From contig NZ_WVUD01000028.1 in assembly GCF_009856865.1 (NCBI RefSeq), positions 1-59,835 of the forward strand: 59,835 nt of DNA, read 5' to 3'. Shown in pieces: positions 24,898 to 34,418 of the stretch. The stretch is from Solidesulfovibrio aerotolerans. GTDB lineage: Bacteria; Desulfobacterota; Desulfovibrionia; Desulfovibrionales; Desulfovibrionaceae. The position numbers and the translations under genes were made by a program. Within the stretch, counting starts at the first letter, position 1; each line of letters starts with the position of its first letter. The notes beneath the pieces were generated by a model. The model did not search any database. It saw only the letters and a list, made by a program, of their open reading frames with translations, and was not told the DNA's origin.

Positions 24898-27800
24898 CTA
24901 GGCCAGGGCGCTGGCCAGCGCAGCCAGTTGTTGCGGAGTCATACCGGCCAATTGCGTCGTTGTAAACGCGTCGATCTGGCGACCGGTCAGGGCCTCAAGG
25001 CCTGTCGTGGACAGCGCGGCGATGCCGGTGGCGGCCAGGGCGGCAATGGTCGTTGTGGTCAGGCCGCCGAACTGGTTGGCCGTCAGCGCCGCCATCTGCG
25101 TTTGGCCCATGATTCCGATCTGGGTGGCGGTCAGGGCCCCGATCTGGGTGGAACCAAGGGCGCGCAACTGGGTGGAGGTCAGGCTCGTCAGCTCCGTGCC
25201 GGTCAGGCTGGCCACCTGGTCGGCGCTTAAGGAGGCAAGCTGGGTGGTGGTCAGGGCCATGGTCTGGGCGGCGTCAAGGGCGCGAATCTGCATCCGGCCC
25301 AGGCCGTCGATCTGGGTGGTGGTCAGAGCCGCCACCTGGGTGGTGGACAAGCTGGCAATAGCGGTGGTGGTCAGCGCGCCGACTTGACTTTCGGTCAACC
25401 CGGCAAACTGGGTGGCGGTCATCCGGTCGATCTGGCTGACGCTTAAGCCCGCGATGCCGTCTGCCGAGAGTGCGCCGATCTGGGCGGACGAAAGGGTGTC
25501 GAACTGGCTGGCGGTCAGGGAGGCTACCTGGGCGGCGGTCAAGCCGCTCATGGCCGTGGTCGTCAACAGCTTGACCTGGGCCGTGGTGAGGCTGGCAAGC
25601 TGGGTGGCGGACAGGCCGGCGATGCCGGTGGCCGAGAGGCTGGCAAACTGGGTGGTCGTCAGCGCCGCCAGCGCGGTGGTGGTCAGGCCGGCCACGGCGG
25701 CCGGGGAAAGGGCGGCAATTTCACTACTGGTCAGGGATGCCAGTTGGGTGGCGGCCAACGAGGCCATCTGGGTCGCGGTCAGACCAGCCACGGCGGTGGT
25801 GGACAGGGCCGTTATCTGGGTGGTCGACAGGGCGGCCAGCTGGCTGGCGGTCAAGGCCGCAGCCTGGCCGGAGGTCAGGCCGCCGAGTTCCGTGGCGGTC
25901 AGGGCCGCCACCTGGGTCGTGGCCAGCGCGACAACCTGATCGGAGGTCAGGCCGGCAATACCAGTGGCAGACAGACTCGCCACCTGGGTGGTGGTCAGAG
26001 CGGCCAACTGGGCCAAGGTCAGGGCACCGACTGCCGTAGCGGTCAGGCCGGCCATCTGGGTCTGGGTCAGGCGGGCCAACTGCGTCGTGGTCAGGCCGGC
26101 CACCTGGGTGGTGGTCAGGGCACCGATCTGGCTGGCGGTCAGGGCGGCCGACTGCTTGCTGGTCAGGGCGGCAAATTCCGTCGGCGTCAGACCCGTCACC
26201 GCCGTGGTCGCGAGATTGGAGATCTGGGTCGGGGTCAGGGCCGCCAACTGGGTTTCGGCCAACCCGGCAAGCTGGGTCGCGGTCAGGCCGCCGAGCTGGG
26301 CAGCGGTCAGGGCGGCCATCCGGGTCGCGGTCAGCGCGCCCATCTGGGTGGCGTCAAGGCTGCCGATCTGGGTGGCGGTCAGGCCGGCCCACTGGGTGGC
26401 GGTCAACCCGGCCAGGCGCGTGGCCCCAAGGGCTGCCACCTGGGTGGTGGTCAGCGCGCCCAGTTCGGCGGCGGTCAGGGTGGCGAACTGGGTCGGCGTC
26501 AGGGCGGCCAGCTGGGTTTCCGTCAGCCCCGGCACGGCGCTGGCCGACAGGGCCGCCATCTGGGTGGCCGAGAGCGCGGCCAGCTGGGTGGTGGACAGGG
26601 CGGCGAGCTGGGTGGCGGTCAGGCCGCCCAGTTCCGTGGTGGTCAGGACGCCCATCTGGGTGACGGTAAGGCCGGCCAGCTGGGTGGTGGTCAGCGCTGC
26701 GGCCTGGGTGGCGGTCAGGGCCGCCAACTGCCGGGTGGTCAGGCTGGATAATTGCGTGTCGGTCAGGCCGGCCACGGCAGCCGTACCCAGGGAGGCGATC
26801 TGGGTGCTGGAGAGCGCCCCGAGCTGGGTGGTGGCCAGCGCGGCCACGGCGGTGCCGGTCAGGCCGCCCAGTTGGTCGGCGGTCAGGGCGGCCAACTGGG
26901 TCTGGCTCAAGGCATTGATCTGGGCCGGGGTCAGGGCGGCCAGTTCGGTGGTGGTCAGCCCCTGGACCTGGGCCGGGGTCAGGCTGGCAATCTGGCCGGC
27001 CGAAAGCGCCCCGAGCTGGGTGGCGGACAGGGCACCGATCTGGCGGCTGGTGAGCTGGCGCACCTGGGTGGTGGACAAGGCGGCCAACTGGGTGGCGGTC
27101 AGGCCTTCGACGGCCGTGGTGGACAAAGCGGCCATCTGGGTGGCGTTAAAGGCCGCCAGTTGCTCCTGCCCAAGGACCGCGACCTGCGTTTCGGTCAGGC
27201 CGGAAATCTCCGTGGTGGTCAGCTGGCCGATCTGCTGCGTGGTCAGGGAACCAAGCTGGGTGGCCGAGAGCGCCCCGAACTGGGTAATGGTCAGGGCGGC
27301 CAGTTGCCGGGTGGTCAGCTGGGCCAATTCGGTGGTGGTCAGGCTGGCCACGGCCGTGGTGGACAGGGACGCGATCTGGGTGGTGGAAAGGGCCGCCAGC
27401 TGGCTGGCAGACAGGGACGCAATGGCCGTACCGGAGAGCGCGCCGACCTGGGTGGTGGACAGGGCCGCCAACTGGGTGGCGCTCAGGCTCCCGACCTGGG
27501 TCGTGGTCAGGGCCGCCAGACTGGTGGCGCTTAAGGCATTAAGCTGGGTGGCGGCCAGGCTGTCGATCTGGGCCGGGGTCAGGGCCGCCGTCTGGCTGGC
27601 GCTTAAGCTGCCAAGCTGGGTGGCGGTCAGGGCCGCGATCTGGGTCGGGGTCAGGCCGGCGATGCTGGTCGGCGTGAAGCCGTCCAGGCCCGCCACCGAC
27701 AGGGCTGCCAACTGGCCGGGGGTCAGGGCGGCAAGCTGGGTCGCAGACAGGGCCGCCACCTGGGTGTCAGCCAGGCCGCTCATCTGATCGCTGCGCAAAG

Positions 27801-30800
27801 CCGCCATCTGGGTGGTGCTCAGGGCGGCCATCTGCCCTTCTGTCAAAGCCCCCATCTGGGTGGCGGTCAGCGCGCCAAACTGGGCGCTTGTCAGCGCCGC
27901 CAGCTCGGTCACGGTCAGGCCGGCCACGGCCGTGGCCGAGAGGGCTGCAATCTGCCCCGTGGTCAGGGCGGCAAACTGGCTTTCGCCCAGGGCGGCCATC
28001 TGGGTGGCGGTCAGCGAGGCCACGGCCGTGGTGGGCAGAGCCGCAATCTGGCTGGCGGACAGGGCCGCTATGGCCGTGCTCGTAAGCCCGGCCAGGGCCG
28101 TCCCGGACAGGGCCGCCATCTGGGTGGTGGACAGCGCGGCCAGCTGGGTGGCGGTTAGGGCCGCGGCCTGGCTCTCGGTCAGGCCCCGAATCTGCCCGGC
28201 GGTCAGGGCGGCCCACTGGGTCGTGCCCAGGGACGCGATCTGGCCGGTGGACAGGGCGCTTATCTGGCTGGCGGTCAGGGCGGCCAACTGCTGGGTGGAC
28301 AGGCCGGCCAGGGCCGTGGCCGTCAGGCCGCTTATGGCCGTGGTGGACAGGGCGGCCAGTTGGGTCGTGGACAAGGCGGCGATCCGGGTCGCCGGCATGG
28401 CGGCGAGTTGGGTCGCGGTCAGGCTGGCGGCCTCGGCAGCGGACAGCGCGGCCAACTGGGTGGCAGACAGGGCCGCCAACTGGGTGGCGGAAAGGTCGCC
28501 GATCTGGGTGGCGCTCAAGCTTTTGATCTGGGTCGGGGTCAGGGCCGCCAACTGGGTCGTGGTCAGGACCGCGATCTGGCTGTCGGAGAGGGCACCAATT
28601 TCCGTGGTGGTCAAGGCTGCCACCTGGCTCGGGGACAGCGCCGCCGTCTGGCTGGTGGTCAACCCGGCCACGGCCGTGGCGGTCAGGGCCGCGATCTGGG
28701 TTGTGGCAAGACTTGCCAACTGGGTCAGGGACAAGGCTCCGATCTGGGCTCCGTCGAGGCCGGCCAGGGCCGTGACGGTCAGGGCGGCCAGTTGGCTAGC
28801 GCCAAGGGCCGACACCTGGCTGGGGGCCAGACCGCCCAGTTGCGTGGCTTGCAGGCTCGCGAGCTGGCTGGTGGACAAACCGGCCATCTGGGTCGCCGTC
28901 AATCCGCGCAGCGCCGTGGCAGACAGCGCCGCCATCTGCGTCTGGGTCAGGGCAGCCAACTGGGTCGGGGCCAACAGGCCGATTTCCGTGGCGCTTAAGC
29001 CCGCCACGGCCGTGGCGGTCAGGGAGGAAATCTGGCTGGCGCTTAAAGCGGCCAACTGGGTTTCGGACAGGGCGGCCACCACCGTGCTGGTCAGGCCCTT
29101 GACCTGGGTGGTGGTCAGGACGGCCAGTTGCTCCGGTGTCATCCCGGCCAGGGCCGTGGCGGTCAGGGCGGCAAACTGGACAGCGGTCAGGGAGGCCAGT
29201 TCGGTCACGGCCAGCTCAGCCATGTCCTCGCCGGTCAGGCCCCGTATCTGGGCGGCGGTCAGGGCGGCCAACTGGCCGGTGGAGAGCGCCCCCATCTGGG
29301 TTGCGTTCAGGGCGCTTATACCCGTGCTGCTGATGCTGCGGATCTGCGTGGTATTGAGGGCCGCAATCTGCGTCGTCTCCAGGGCGGCCAGGGCCGTGGC
29401 GGAAAGAGCGCCCACCTGGGCGGTGGTCAGGCCGCGCAACTGGGCGGCGGAAAGGCTGGCCAACTGCGTGGCCTCCAGGCCCGTCATGGCCGTGGCCGAG
29501 ATGGTCGCGAGCTGGGTCGGGGTCAGGGCGGCCAGCTGGGTGGTGGAAAGCGCGCCAAGGGCGGTTGCCGTCAGGCTTTTTAATGCCGTGGCGGAAAGTG
29601 CGGCCACCTGGGCGGCGGAAAGGGCCGCAATCTGGCTGGCGTCAAGGCTGCCGGCCGCCGTGGTGCCGATTCCCCGCAACTGGGTGGCGGTCAGCGCGGC
29701 CAGTTGCTGGGCAGAGAGGCCATCCAGAGCCGTGGCGGTCAGGGCACCCACCTGGGTGGAGGTCAGCGCCGCCAGCTCCGTCAGGGTCAGTTCCGCGACG
29801 TCGGTGCTGGTCAGGCCGGAAATCTGGGTGTTGGTCAGCGCGGCCAGTTGCGTGGCGCTCAGAGCGGCCATCTGGGTCATGGTCAGGGCGCTTACCGCCG
29901 TGCTGGACAGGCTTTTCATCTGCCGCGTGGTCAGGGCGGCCAACTGGGTGACGGCCAGGGCCTCGGCGGCGGTGGCGGTCAGGTTCGCCAGCTGGGCGGC
30001 CGAAAGCCCGGCCAACTGGGCAACGCTTAAACCGGCCAGCAGCGTCGGGCTGGCGTCGTTTAACGCGGTGGTGTTTAACGCCGCAATCTGGTTGGCCGAC
30101 AGCGCCGCCAACTGGGTGTCGGACAAGGCGGCCAGGGCTGTTGCCCCCAGGCCGGCCAGGGCAGTGGCGGTCAGGGCGGCGATTTGGCCTGTGCCCAGAG
30201 CTGCCAGGGCCGTAGTGGTCAGGGCGGCGGCCTGGGCAGCGGTCAGGCCCTGGAGCTGGGTGACGCTCAGGCTGGCGACCTGGGTGGCGGTCAGGGCAGC
30301 CACGGCCGTGCTGCCAAGGCCCGCGAGCTGGGTCTTGGAAAAAGCGGCCAGTTCGGTTGTGCTCAATTCACTGATGTCGTCTTCGGTCAGGCCCCGCAGT
30401 TGGGCGGCGGTCAGGGCGGCCAACTGGGTGGCGGACAGGGCGGCCATCTGGGTGGCGGCCAGGGCGCTTACCGCCGTGCTGGACAACCCCCGAATCTGGG
30501 TGGCGGAGAGGGCCGCCAGTTGTTCGGTGCTAAGGGCAGCCACGGCCGTGCCCGACAGCGCGCCGATCTGGGCCGCCGTCAGACGGGCAACCTGGGTGGC
30601 GGCGAGGCAGGCGGCCTGGGTTTCGCTCAAGGTGCGCAGCTGCGTGACGGTCAAAGCCGAAATTTGCGTGGTGGACAGCACAGCCAACTGGCTCGGAGTC
30701 AGGGCGGCGATCTGGACAGGGGAAAGCCCGGCGATGGCTGTTGCGGACAGCGACGGCAAAACCCCGAGAACCAGGGCGGCAAGCTGGGTCTCGCTTAACG

Positions 30801-33174
30801 CCCCGATGGCGGCGCTGCCCAGAGCCCGCATCTGCGTGGTGGTCAGGGCTGCCAACTGCTCTTCGGTCAATCCCTGGGCACCCGTGGCGGTCAGGGCGGC
30901 AATCTGGGTCGCTGTCAGGGCACCGAGCATGGTCACGGTCAGTTCACTGACGTCTGCACTGCCAAGGCCCCTGATCTGGGTGGTGGTCAGGGCCGCCAAC
31001 TGGGTGGTGGACAGGGCGGAGAGCTGGGTGACGGTCAACTGGCTCAGGGCCGCGCTGCCAAGGCCCCGTATCTGGGTGATGGTCAGGGCGGCCAACTGGT
31101 CAGGGCGCAACGCCTCGACGGCGGTCAGGTTGAGCCCCGCGAGCTGGGTGGCGGTCAGGGCGCGCTGCTGGGTGGCGGTCAGGGCCGCAATCTGGGTTTC
31201 GTTGATGCCGGCCACCTGGGCGGCGGTGAGGGAAGCCATCTGGGTGGCGGTCAGGGCCGCAAACTGGGTGGCGGTCAGGCCGCTTATGCTGGCACTGGAC
31301 AGCCCCTGGATCTGGGTGGGGGTCAAGGCGGCAAGCTGGTCGGCCGTCAGCGCCCCGAGCTGGGTGTCGGCCAGGGCGGCCACGGCGGCCTTGGTCAAGC
31401 CCTTGAGCTGACCGGCGGTCAGGGCGGCAAGCTGGGTTTCGGTGAAGCCGGCCACGGACGCAGCAGACAGGGCGGAAAGCTGCGTCGAGGTCAAGGCGGC
31501 CAGTCCGGCCAGCGACAGGTCGCCAAGGTCGGTGCTGGTCAGGCTCTTGAGCTGGGTGGTGGTCAGGGCGGCGACCTGGGCGGTGGTCAGTCCGTTAAAC
31601 TGGGTGGCGCTGAGCTGGCTGACCGAGGCGGCATTGAGCCCTTTGATCTGGGTGGTGGTCAAAACGGCCAGTTCCGTGGCGGTCAGGGCGGCAACGGCCG
31701 TCGTGGTCAGGGCGCTGAGCTGGCTTGCGGACAGGGCCGCGACCTGGGTCGTGGCCAAGAGCGGCATCTGGTCTGCCGTCAATCCCTTGATCTGGGCAAC
31801 GGTCAGACACTTGATCTGGTTGGTGGTCAGGGCCGCCAATTGGGTCTGGCTGAGGGAGCCGATGCTCGCGGCGGTCAACCCGGTCAGGGCGGTGGTGGTC
31901 AAGGCGGCCATCTGCGTAGGGGACAGTGCTGCGACCTGGGTCGCCGTCAGGGCCTGGGTGATGGCAATGGTCAACCCGGCAACCTGGGTGGTGGTCAGGG
32001 CGGCGAGCTGGTCCTCGCTAAAGCCCTTGGCGGCGGCGAAAGTCAGCGCCGCGATTTGCGTTGCGGCCAGGACCGCCAACCCGGTCAGGGTGATATCGCC
32101 GACATCCGCCGCGGTCAGGCCCTTTATCTGGGCAATGGTCAACGCCGCCACTTGCTCCGTCGTCAGGGCGGCAGTCTGGGCCTGGCCCAGACTGCTGATC
32201 CAGGTCGCGCCGACCGCCTGGATCTGGGTGGTGGAAAGCGAAGTAAGCTGCTCGGCGCTCAGGGCGCTTAAGGCCGCAACGGTCAGCGCCCCGAGTTGCG
32301 TCCCGGACAGGCTGGCGAGCTGGGTGGTGGTCAGCCCCGGAATCTGATCGCCCGTCAGGCCCCGCATCTGGGCGGTGGACAGCGCCGCCAACTGGGTGGC
32401 GGCCAGGCTGGCCAACTGGCTCTCGGTCAGGGCGCTGATCGAGGCGACGTTTAACCCCTTCATCTGGGCAACGGTCAGAGCGGATATCTGGGTCGGCTGG
32501 AGTTGCTTCACCTGGGTCGCGCTCAAGCCGCTGATCTGGGCGGCGCTTAAGGCCGCAAGTTGCGTCAGGCCCAGGCTGGCAAGCTGCTCCTCGCTCAATC
32601 CTTTGATCTGGGCGACGGTTAAAGCCGCCATCTGCGTCGGCGCAAGGGCGGCCGTCTGCTCGCTGGAAAAAGCCGCTATCCTGGCGCTGGGAATACCTCT
32701 GATCTGGGCGGCGCTCAGGGCGCCTATCTGCGTCGGAGCCAGGGCGGCGAGCTGCTCGCTGGAAAAAGCCGCCATATGGGCAATGGTCAGGCCTTGGATC
32801 TGGGTGGTGGACAACGCCTGGATCTGGGTCGTGGTCAGGTTGGCAATCTGCGCTTGCGTCAGTTCGCCGATGTCGGCGCTGGTCAGGCCGGCCAGTTGGG
32901 TGGTGCTCAAGGCGGCAATTTCGTCCGCACTGAAAACCGCGATCTGGGTCTTGGTCAGGGCGGAAAACTGGGCCGCGCTGAAATAGACGAGCTGATCAAT
33001 GGTCAAAGCGGCGGCCTGGGCCGTTGTCAGGGCTGCCACCTGGGTCGTGGCCAGGGCCTGGACCTGTGACCCCATCAGTGTCGCAAAGTCTGCCGCCTGC
33101 AAGCTGCGAAGGGCAGTGGTCGTCAGGCTCGCAAGAGCTTCCGGGCTGTATGATGCAACTGTGGCGGCAAGCAC
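24898..33174 (-). CDS. Giant Ala/Leu/Thr/Ser octapeptide-repeat protein
   Basis: This 2,758-aa protein consists almost entirely of an 8-residue unit close to A-A-L-T/S-x-T-Q-hydrophobic, about 340 copies in strict register (e.g. AALTTTQVAALTTAQA). A start at GTG 33174 is supported by AAGGGGGT eight bases upstream. No signal peptide, RTX motif or C-terminal secretion or anchor domain is visible; it ends LAALASALA. Leu every 8 residues with Thr/Gln between suggests a regular short-period solenoid; the fold is inferred. Each octad offers two to four hydroxyl residues, giving many hundreds in total. The next gene (110 bp) is a GT41 glycosyltransferase, so dense cytoplasmic O-glycosylation is plausible. 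Frames on the opposite strand (up to 1,199 codons) are by-products, because the 24-bp unit has no stop in several frames. A higher-order period is described separately. Possible roles: adhesin, surface fibre or structural filament. Confidence 0.85.
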   Translation of the reverse strand: MLAATVASYSPEALASLTTTALRSLQAADFATLMGSQVQALATTQVAALTTAQAAALTIDQLVYFSAAQFSALTKTQIAVFSADEIAALSTTQLAGLTSADIGELTQAQIANLTTTQIQALSTTQIQGLTIAHMAAFSSEQLAALAPTQIGALSAAQIRGIPSARIAAFSSEQTAALAPTQMAALTVAQIKGLSEEQLASLGLTQLAALSAAQISGLSATQVKQLQPTQISALTVAQMKGLNVASISALTESQLASLAATQLAALSTAQMRGLTGDQIPGLTTTQLASLSGTQLGALTVAALSALSAEQLTSLSTTQIQAVGATWISSLGQAQTAALTTEQVAALTIAQIKGLTAADVGDITLTGLAVLAATQIAALTFAAAKGFSEDQLAALTTTQVAGLTIAITQALTATQVAALSPTQMAALTTTALTGLTAASIGSLSQTQLAALTTNQIKCLTVAQIKGLTADQMPLLATTQVAALSASQLSALTTTAVAALTATELAVLTTTQIKGLNAASVSQLSATQFNGLTTAQVAALTTTQLKSLTSTDLGDLSLAGLAALTSTQLSALSAASVAGFTETQLAALTAGQLKGLTKAAVAALADTQLGALTADQLAALTPTQIQGLSSASISGLTATQFAALTATQMASLTAAQVAGINETQIAALTATQQRALTATQLAGLNLTAVEALRPDQLAALTITQIRGLGSAALSQLTVTQLSALSTTQLAALTTTQIRGLGSADVSELTVTMLGALTATQIAALTATGAQGLTEEQLAALTTTQMRALGSAAIGALSETQLAALVLGVLPSLSATAIAGLSPVQIAALTPSQLAVLSTTQISALTVTQLRTLSETQAACLAATQVARLTAAQIGALSGTAVAALSTEQLAALSATQIRGLSSTAVSALAATQMAALSATQLAALTAAQLRGLTEDDISELSTTELAAFSKTQLAGLGSTAVAALTATQVASLSVTQLQGLTAAQAAALTTTALAALGTGQIAALTATALAGLGATALAALSDTQLAALSANQIAALNTTALNDASPTLLAGLSVAQLAGLSAAQLANLTATAAEALAVTQLAALTTRQMKSLSSTAVSALTMTQMAALSATQLAALTNTQISGLTSTDVAELTLTELAALTSTQVGALTATALDGLSAQQLAALTATQLRGIGTTAAGSLDASQIAALSAAQVAALSATALKSLTATALGALSTTQLAALTPTQLATISATAMTGLEATQLASLSAAQLRGLTTAQVGALSATALAALETTQIAALNTTQIRSISSTGISALNATQMGALSTGQLAALTAAQIRGLTGEDMAELAVTELASLTAVQFAALTATALAGMTPEQLAVLTTTQVKGLTSTVVAALSETQLAALSASQISSLTATAVAGLSATEIGLLAPTQLAALTQTQMAALSATALRGLTATQMAGLSTSQLASLQATQLGGLAPSQVSALGASQLAALTVTALAGLDGAQIGALSLTQLASLATTQIAALTATAVAGLTTSQTAALSPSQVAALTTTEIGALSDSQIAVLTTTQLAALTPTQIKSLSATQIGDLSATQLAALSATQLAALSAAEAASLTATQLAAMPATRIAALSTTQLAALSTTAISGLTATALAGLSTQQLAALTASQISALSTGQIASLGTTQWAALTAGQIRGLTESQAAALTATQLAALSTTQMAALSGTALAGLTSTAIAALSASQIAALPTTAVASLTATQMAALGESQFAALTTGQIAALSATAVAGLTVTELAALTSAQFGALTATQMGALTEGQMAALSTTQMAALRSDQMSGLADTQVAALSATQLAALTPGQLAALSVAGLDGFTPTSIAGLTPTQIAALTATQLGSLSASQTAALTPAQIDSLAATQLNALSATSLAALTTTQVGSLSATQLAALSTTQVGALSGTAIASLSASQLAALSTTQIASLSTTAVASLTTTELAQLTTRQLAALTITQFGALSATQLGSLTTQQIGQLTTTEISGLTETQVAVLGQEQLAAFNATQMAALSTTAVEGLTATQLAALSTTQVRQLTSRQIGALSATQLGALSAGQIASLTPAQVQGLTTTELAALTPAQINALSQTQLAALTADQLGGLTGTAVAALATTQLGALSSTQIASLGTAAVAGLTDTQLSSLTTRQLAALTATQAAALTTTQLAGLTVTQMGVLTTTELGGLTATQLAALSTTQLAALSATQMAALSASAVPGLTETQLAALTPTQFATLTAAELGALTTTQVAALGATRLAGLTATQWAGLTATQIGSLDATQMGALTATRMAALTAAQLGGLTATQLAGLAETQLAALTPTQISNLATTAVTGLTPTEFAALTSKQSAALTASQIGALTTTQVAGLTTTQLARLTQTQMAGLTATAVGALTLAQLAALTTTQVASLSATGIAGLTSDQVVALATTQVAALTATELGGLTSGQAAALTASQLAALSTTQITALSTTAVAGLTATQMASLAATQLASLTSSEIAALSPAAVAGLTTTALAALTTTQFASLSATGIAGLSATQLASLTTAQVKLLTTTAMSGLTAAQVASLTASQFDTLSSAQIGALSADGIAGLSVSQIDRMTATQFAGLTESQVGALTTTAIASLSTTQVAALTTTQIDGLGRMQIRALDAAQTMALTTTQLASLSADQVASLTGTELTSLTSTQLRALGSTQIGALTATQIGIMGQTQMAALTANQFGGLTTTTIAALAATGIAALSTTGLEALTGRQIDAFTTTQLAGMTPQQLAALASALA
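29234..32121 (-). repeat. 576-bp higher-order repeat inside the giant gene
   Basis: A distinctive variant octad pair (G-L-x-x-x-D-x-x-E/D-L, as in GLTEDDISEL and GLTSTDVAEL) recurs at anchors 29234, 29810, 30386, 30962, 31538 and 32114. Every interval is exactly 576 bp, which is 24 octads or 192 residues. A diverged copy (GIPSARIAAF) sits at the next expected place, 32690. A further marker octad (GLTSADIGEL) lies at about 32882, which is 192 bp (8 octads) past that. The period is weaker in the C-terminal half. Segmental duplication of a 24-octad unit is the simplest origin. Confidence 0.85.
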
Positions 33175-33330
33175 GATGGCGACCCCCTTGCGGCTTATGT
33201 GGCGGTAATCTCGCGCTTCCCCGACCGATCCGGCAGCCGGCCGGGGTGTCTCCAGGCCTTTTCTCGGCGGCCTGCCCGGTCGGGACGAACAGGAAAAAAT
33301 TTCCCCATTCGCTCCGCGCTACCGTGATAA

Positions 33331-33346
33331 GGCAATATGTACGCCA
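33331..33346 (-). promoter_or_regulatory. Candidate sigma-54 promoter upstream of the giant gene
   Basis: Read on the - strand, TGGCGTACATATTGCC has TGGC and TTGC with GG and GC exactly 10 nt apart, as required at -24/-12. It lies about 157 nt upstream of the GTG start. The inner CA of the TGGCAC consensus is lost. No enhancer-binding protein is encoded nearby. The remaining 33175-33521 gap holds no gene. Confidence 0.35.
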
Positions 33347-33521
33347 ACATTCGCCAGTCATTGGGGGAAAGTGGAATAATCATAACAATCCGGCCGAGGG
33401 GACGAAAAGAAAAGCCGCGCCCCGGCCCGGTCGGGCCGGCAGGCGCGGCAATGGCGTCACAGACGGGGGGGCAGGGCGTGGCCGGCGGCGTGTTACCGCC
33501 CGCTGCCCTCCCCCGCTGCGT

Positions 33522-33884
33522 TTAAATCGACGTGTCGGCCCGCGCCACCGCTTCCAACCAGCGCAACAGCATCTGCCCCAGGCGGTCGAACAGCCAGGCA
33601 AGGGCGCAAAGGATGCCCGTAAACGCAAGCAGCGGGAGCCTTATACAAAAAATATAGACGGTGTTGAGCACGATGTAGTGCGGCGGCAGCAGATATTCGT
33701 AGGCACCCGGGTACAGCCCGGCGAGGCTGCTGTCCGGCAGCGCGCCGTGGCGGATGAGTCCATACAGCGAGAAGCCGACGCACAGGATGAGGGCGAGCCC
33801 GAGCCCGCCCAGGAGGCACACCCTGGCGGCAAGAAGCAGTGTCCCGAGGACGGCGCTGGTGAAGCGGAGCATGGAGCGCAGCAT
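33522..33884 (-). CDS. Small membrane protein
   Basis: This 120-aa protein has hydrophobic segments at about 10-45 (VLGTLLLAARVCLLGGLGLA and following) and about 72-100 (IVLNTVYIFCIRLPLLAFTG and following), with a short loop PDSSLAGLYPGAYEYLLPPH between them. It is probably a small inner-membrane protein with two to four helices. I do not recognise a family and no partner is evident. It lies upstream of the giant repeat gene on the same strand (347 bp from its start) and downstream of the Dabb gene. It could be an accessory component of the repeat-protein unit, but the candidate promoter lies between them. Confidence 0.6.
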   Translation of the reverse strand: MLRSMLRFTSAVLGTLLLAARVCLLGGLGLALILCVGFSLYGLIRHGALPDSSLAGLYPGAYEYLLPPHYIVLNTVYIFCIRLPLLAFTGILCALAWLFDRLGQMLLRWLEAVARADTSI

Positions 33885-34028
33885 AACGGCAAATGCCGGC
33901 CAGGGCCAGGGGGACGCTGGCGCAAAGACGGTGGCGCCGTGACGCTGGCGCGGCCGAAACGGCGCACGCCAGCGGTCGGCACCGGGCGCGTATCCCCTCG
34001 CCCGATGCCGCCGAAAGGACCACCCGGC

Positions 34029-34337
34029 CTAGGACTCGAAATCCACCACCCGGCGTTCTGACACAATCTTCTTCACAAATTCAACGACTTCGAGGTGCAA
34101 GGGATGGCCGGCGTAGGCGCTTAGGTCTTCCTTGGAGGCAAAGGTCGTGTAGAGCACGATGTCGGTCGGCGGCACGGAGGCGAACAGTTCCTGGCCAACG
34201 GCGACCCGCATGTCCAGCACCTGCGGCAGCTTGGCCGGCAGGGCCAGGAGGCGGGCCTTCATTTCCGCCGCATTGGCGGCCTTGTCGTTGCCTTCGGCCG
34301 TGTCTTTGAGGGTCCACATGACGATATGCGTGATCAT
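34029..34337 (-). CDS. Dabb-family stress-responsive alpha/beta-barrel protein
   Basis: This 102-aa protein fits a single Dabb (ferredoxin-like dimeric alpha-beta barrel) domain. It begins MITHIVMWTLKDTAEG, continues with the helix EMKARLLALPAKLPQVLDM and the strand DIVLYTTFASKEDLSAYAGH, and ends with HLEVVEFVKKIVSERRVVDF. It includes the family's paired His (AGHPLH). Length is exactly that of the family. The ribosome site AAGGAGAG is strong. Dabb proteins are small cytoplasmic stress or catabolic proteins whose chemistry is often unknown. It may be co-transcribed from the upstream GT-C-like gene (81 bp). Confidence 0.92.
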   Translation of the reverse strand: MITHIVMWTLKDTAEGNDKAANAAEMKARLLALPAKLPQVLDMRVAVGQELFASVPPTDIVLYTTFASKEDLSAYAGHPLHLEVVEFVKKIVSERRVVDFES

Positions 34338-34418
34338 ACCAGTCTCTCCTTGTTCGTTTGCGCCATCCTAGCCGGATTGCGGCCGGGAAGCCAGGGCTGC
34401 CGGCCGGGGCCGCTGCCC

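Noticed and set aside
27812-31411. A 1,199-codon open frame (and others of up to 607 codons) on the + strand opposite the giant repeat gene
   Set aside because: The 24-bp repeat has no stop codon in several frames of either strand, so long antisense frames are automatic. They translate into low-complexity Trp/Val/Arg strings and lack ribosome sites.
24898-33174. The giant gene repeats as a CRISPR array or satellite
   Set aside because: The units are contiguous 24-bp coding octads with no unique spacers and a continuous reading frame of 2,758 codons.
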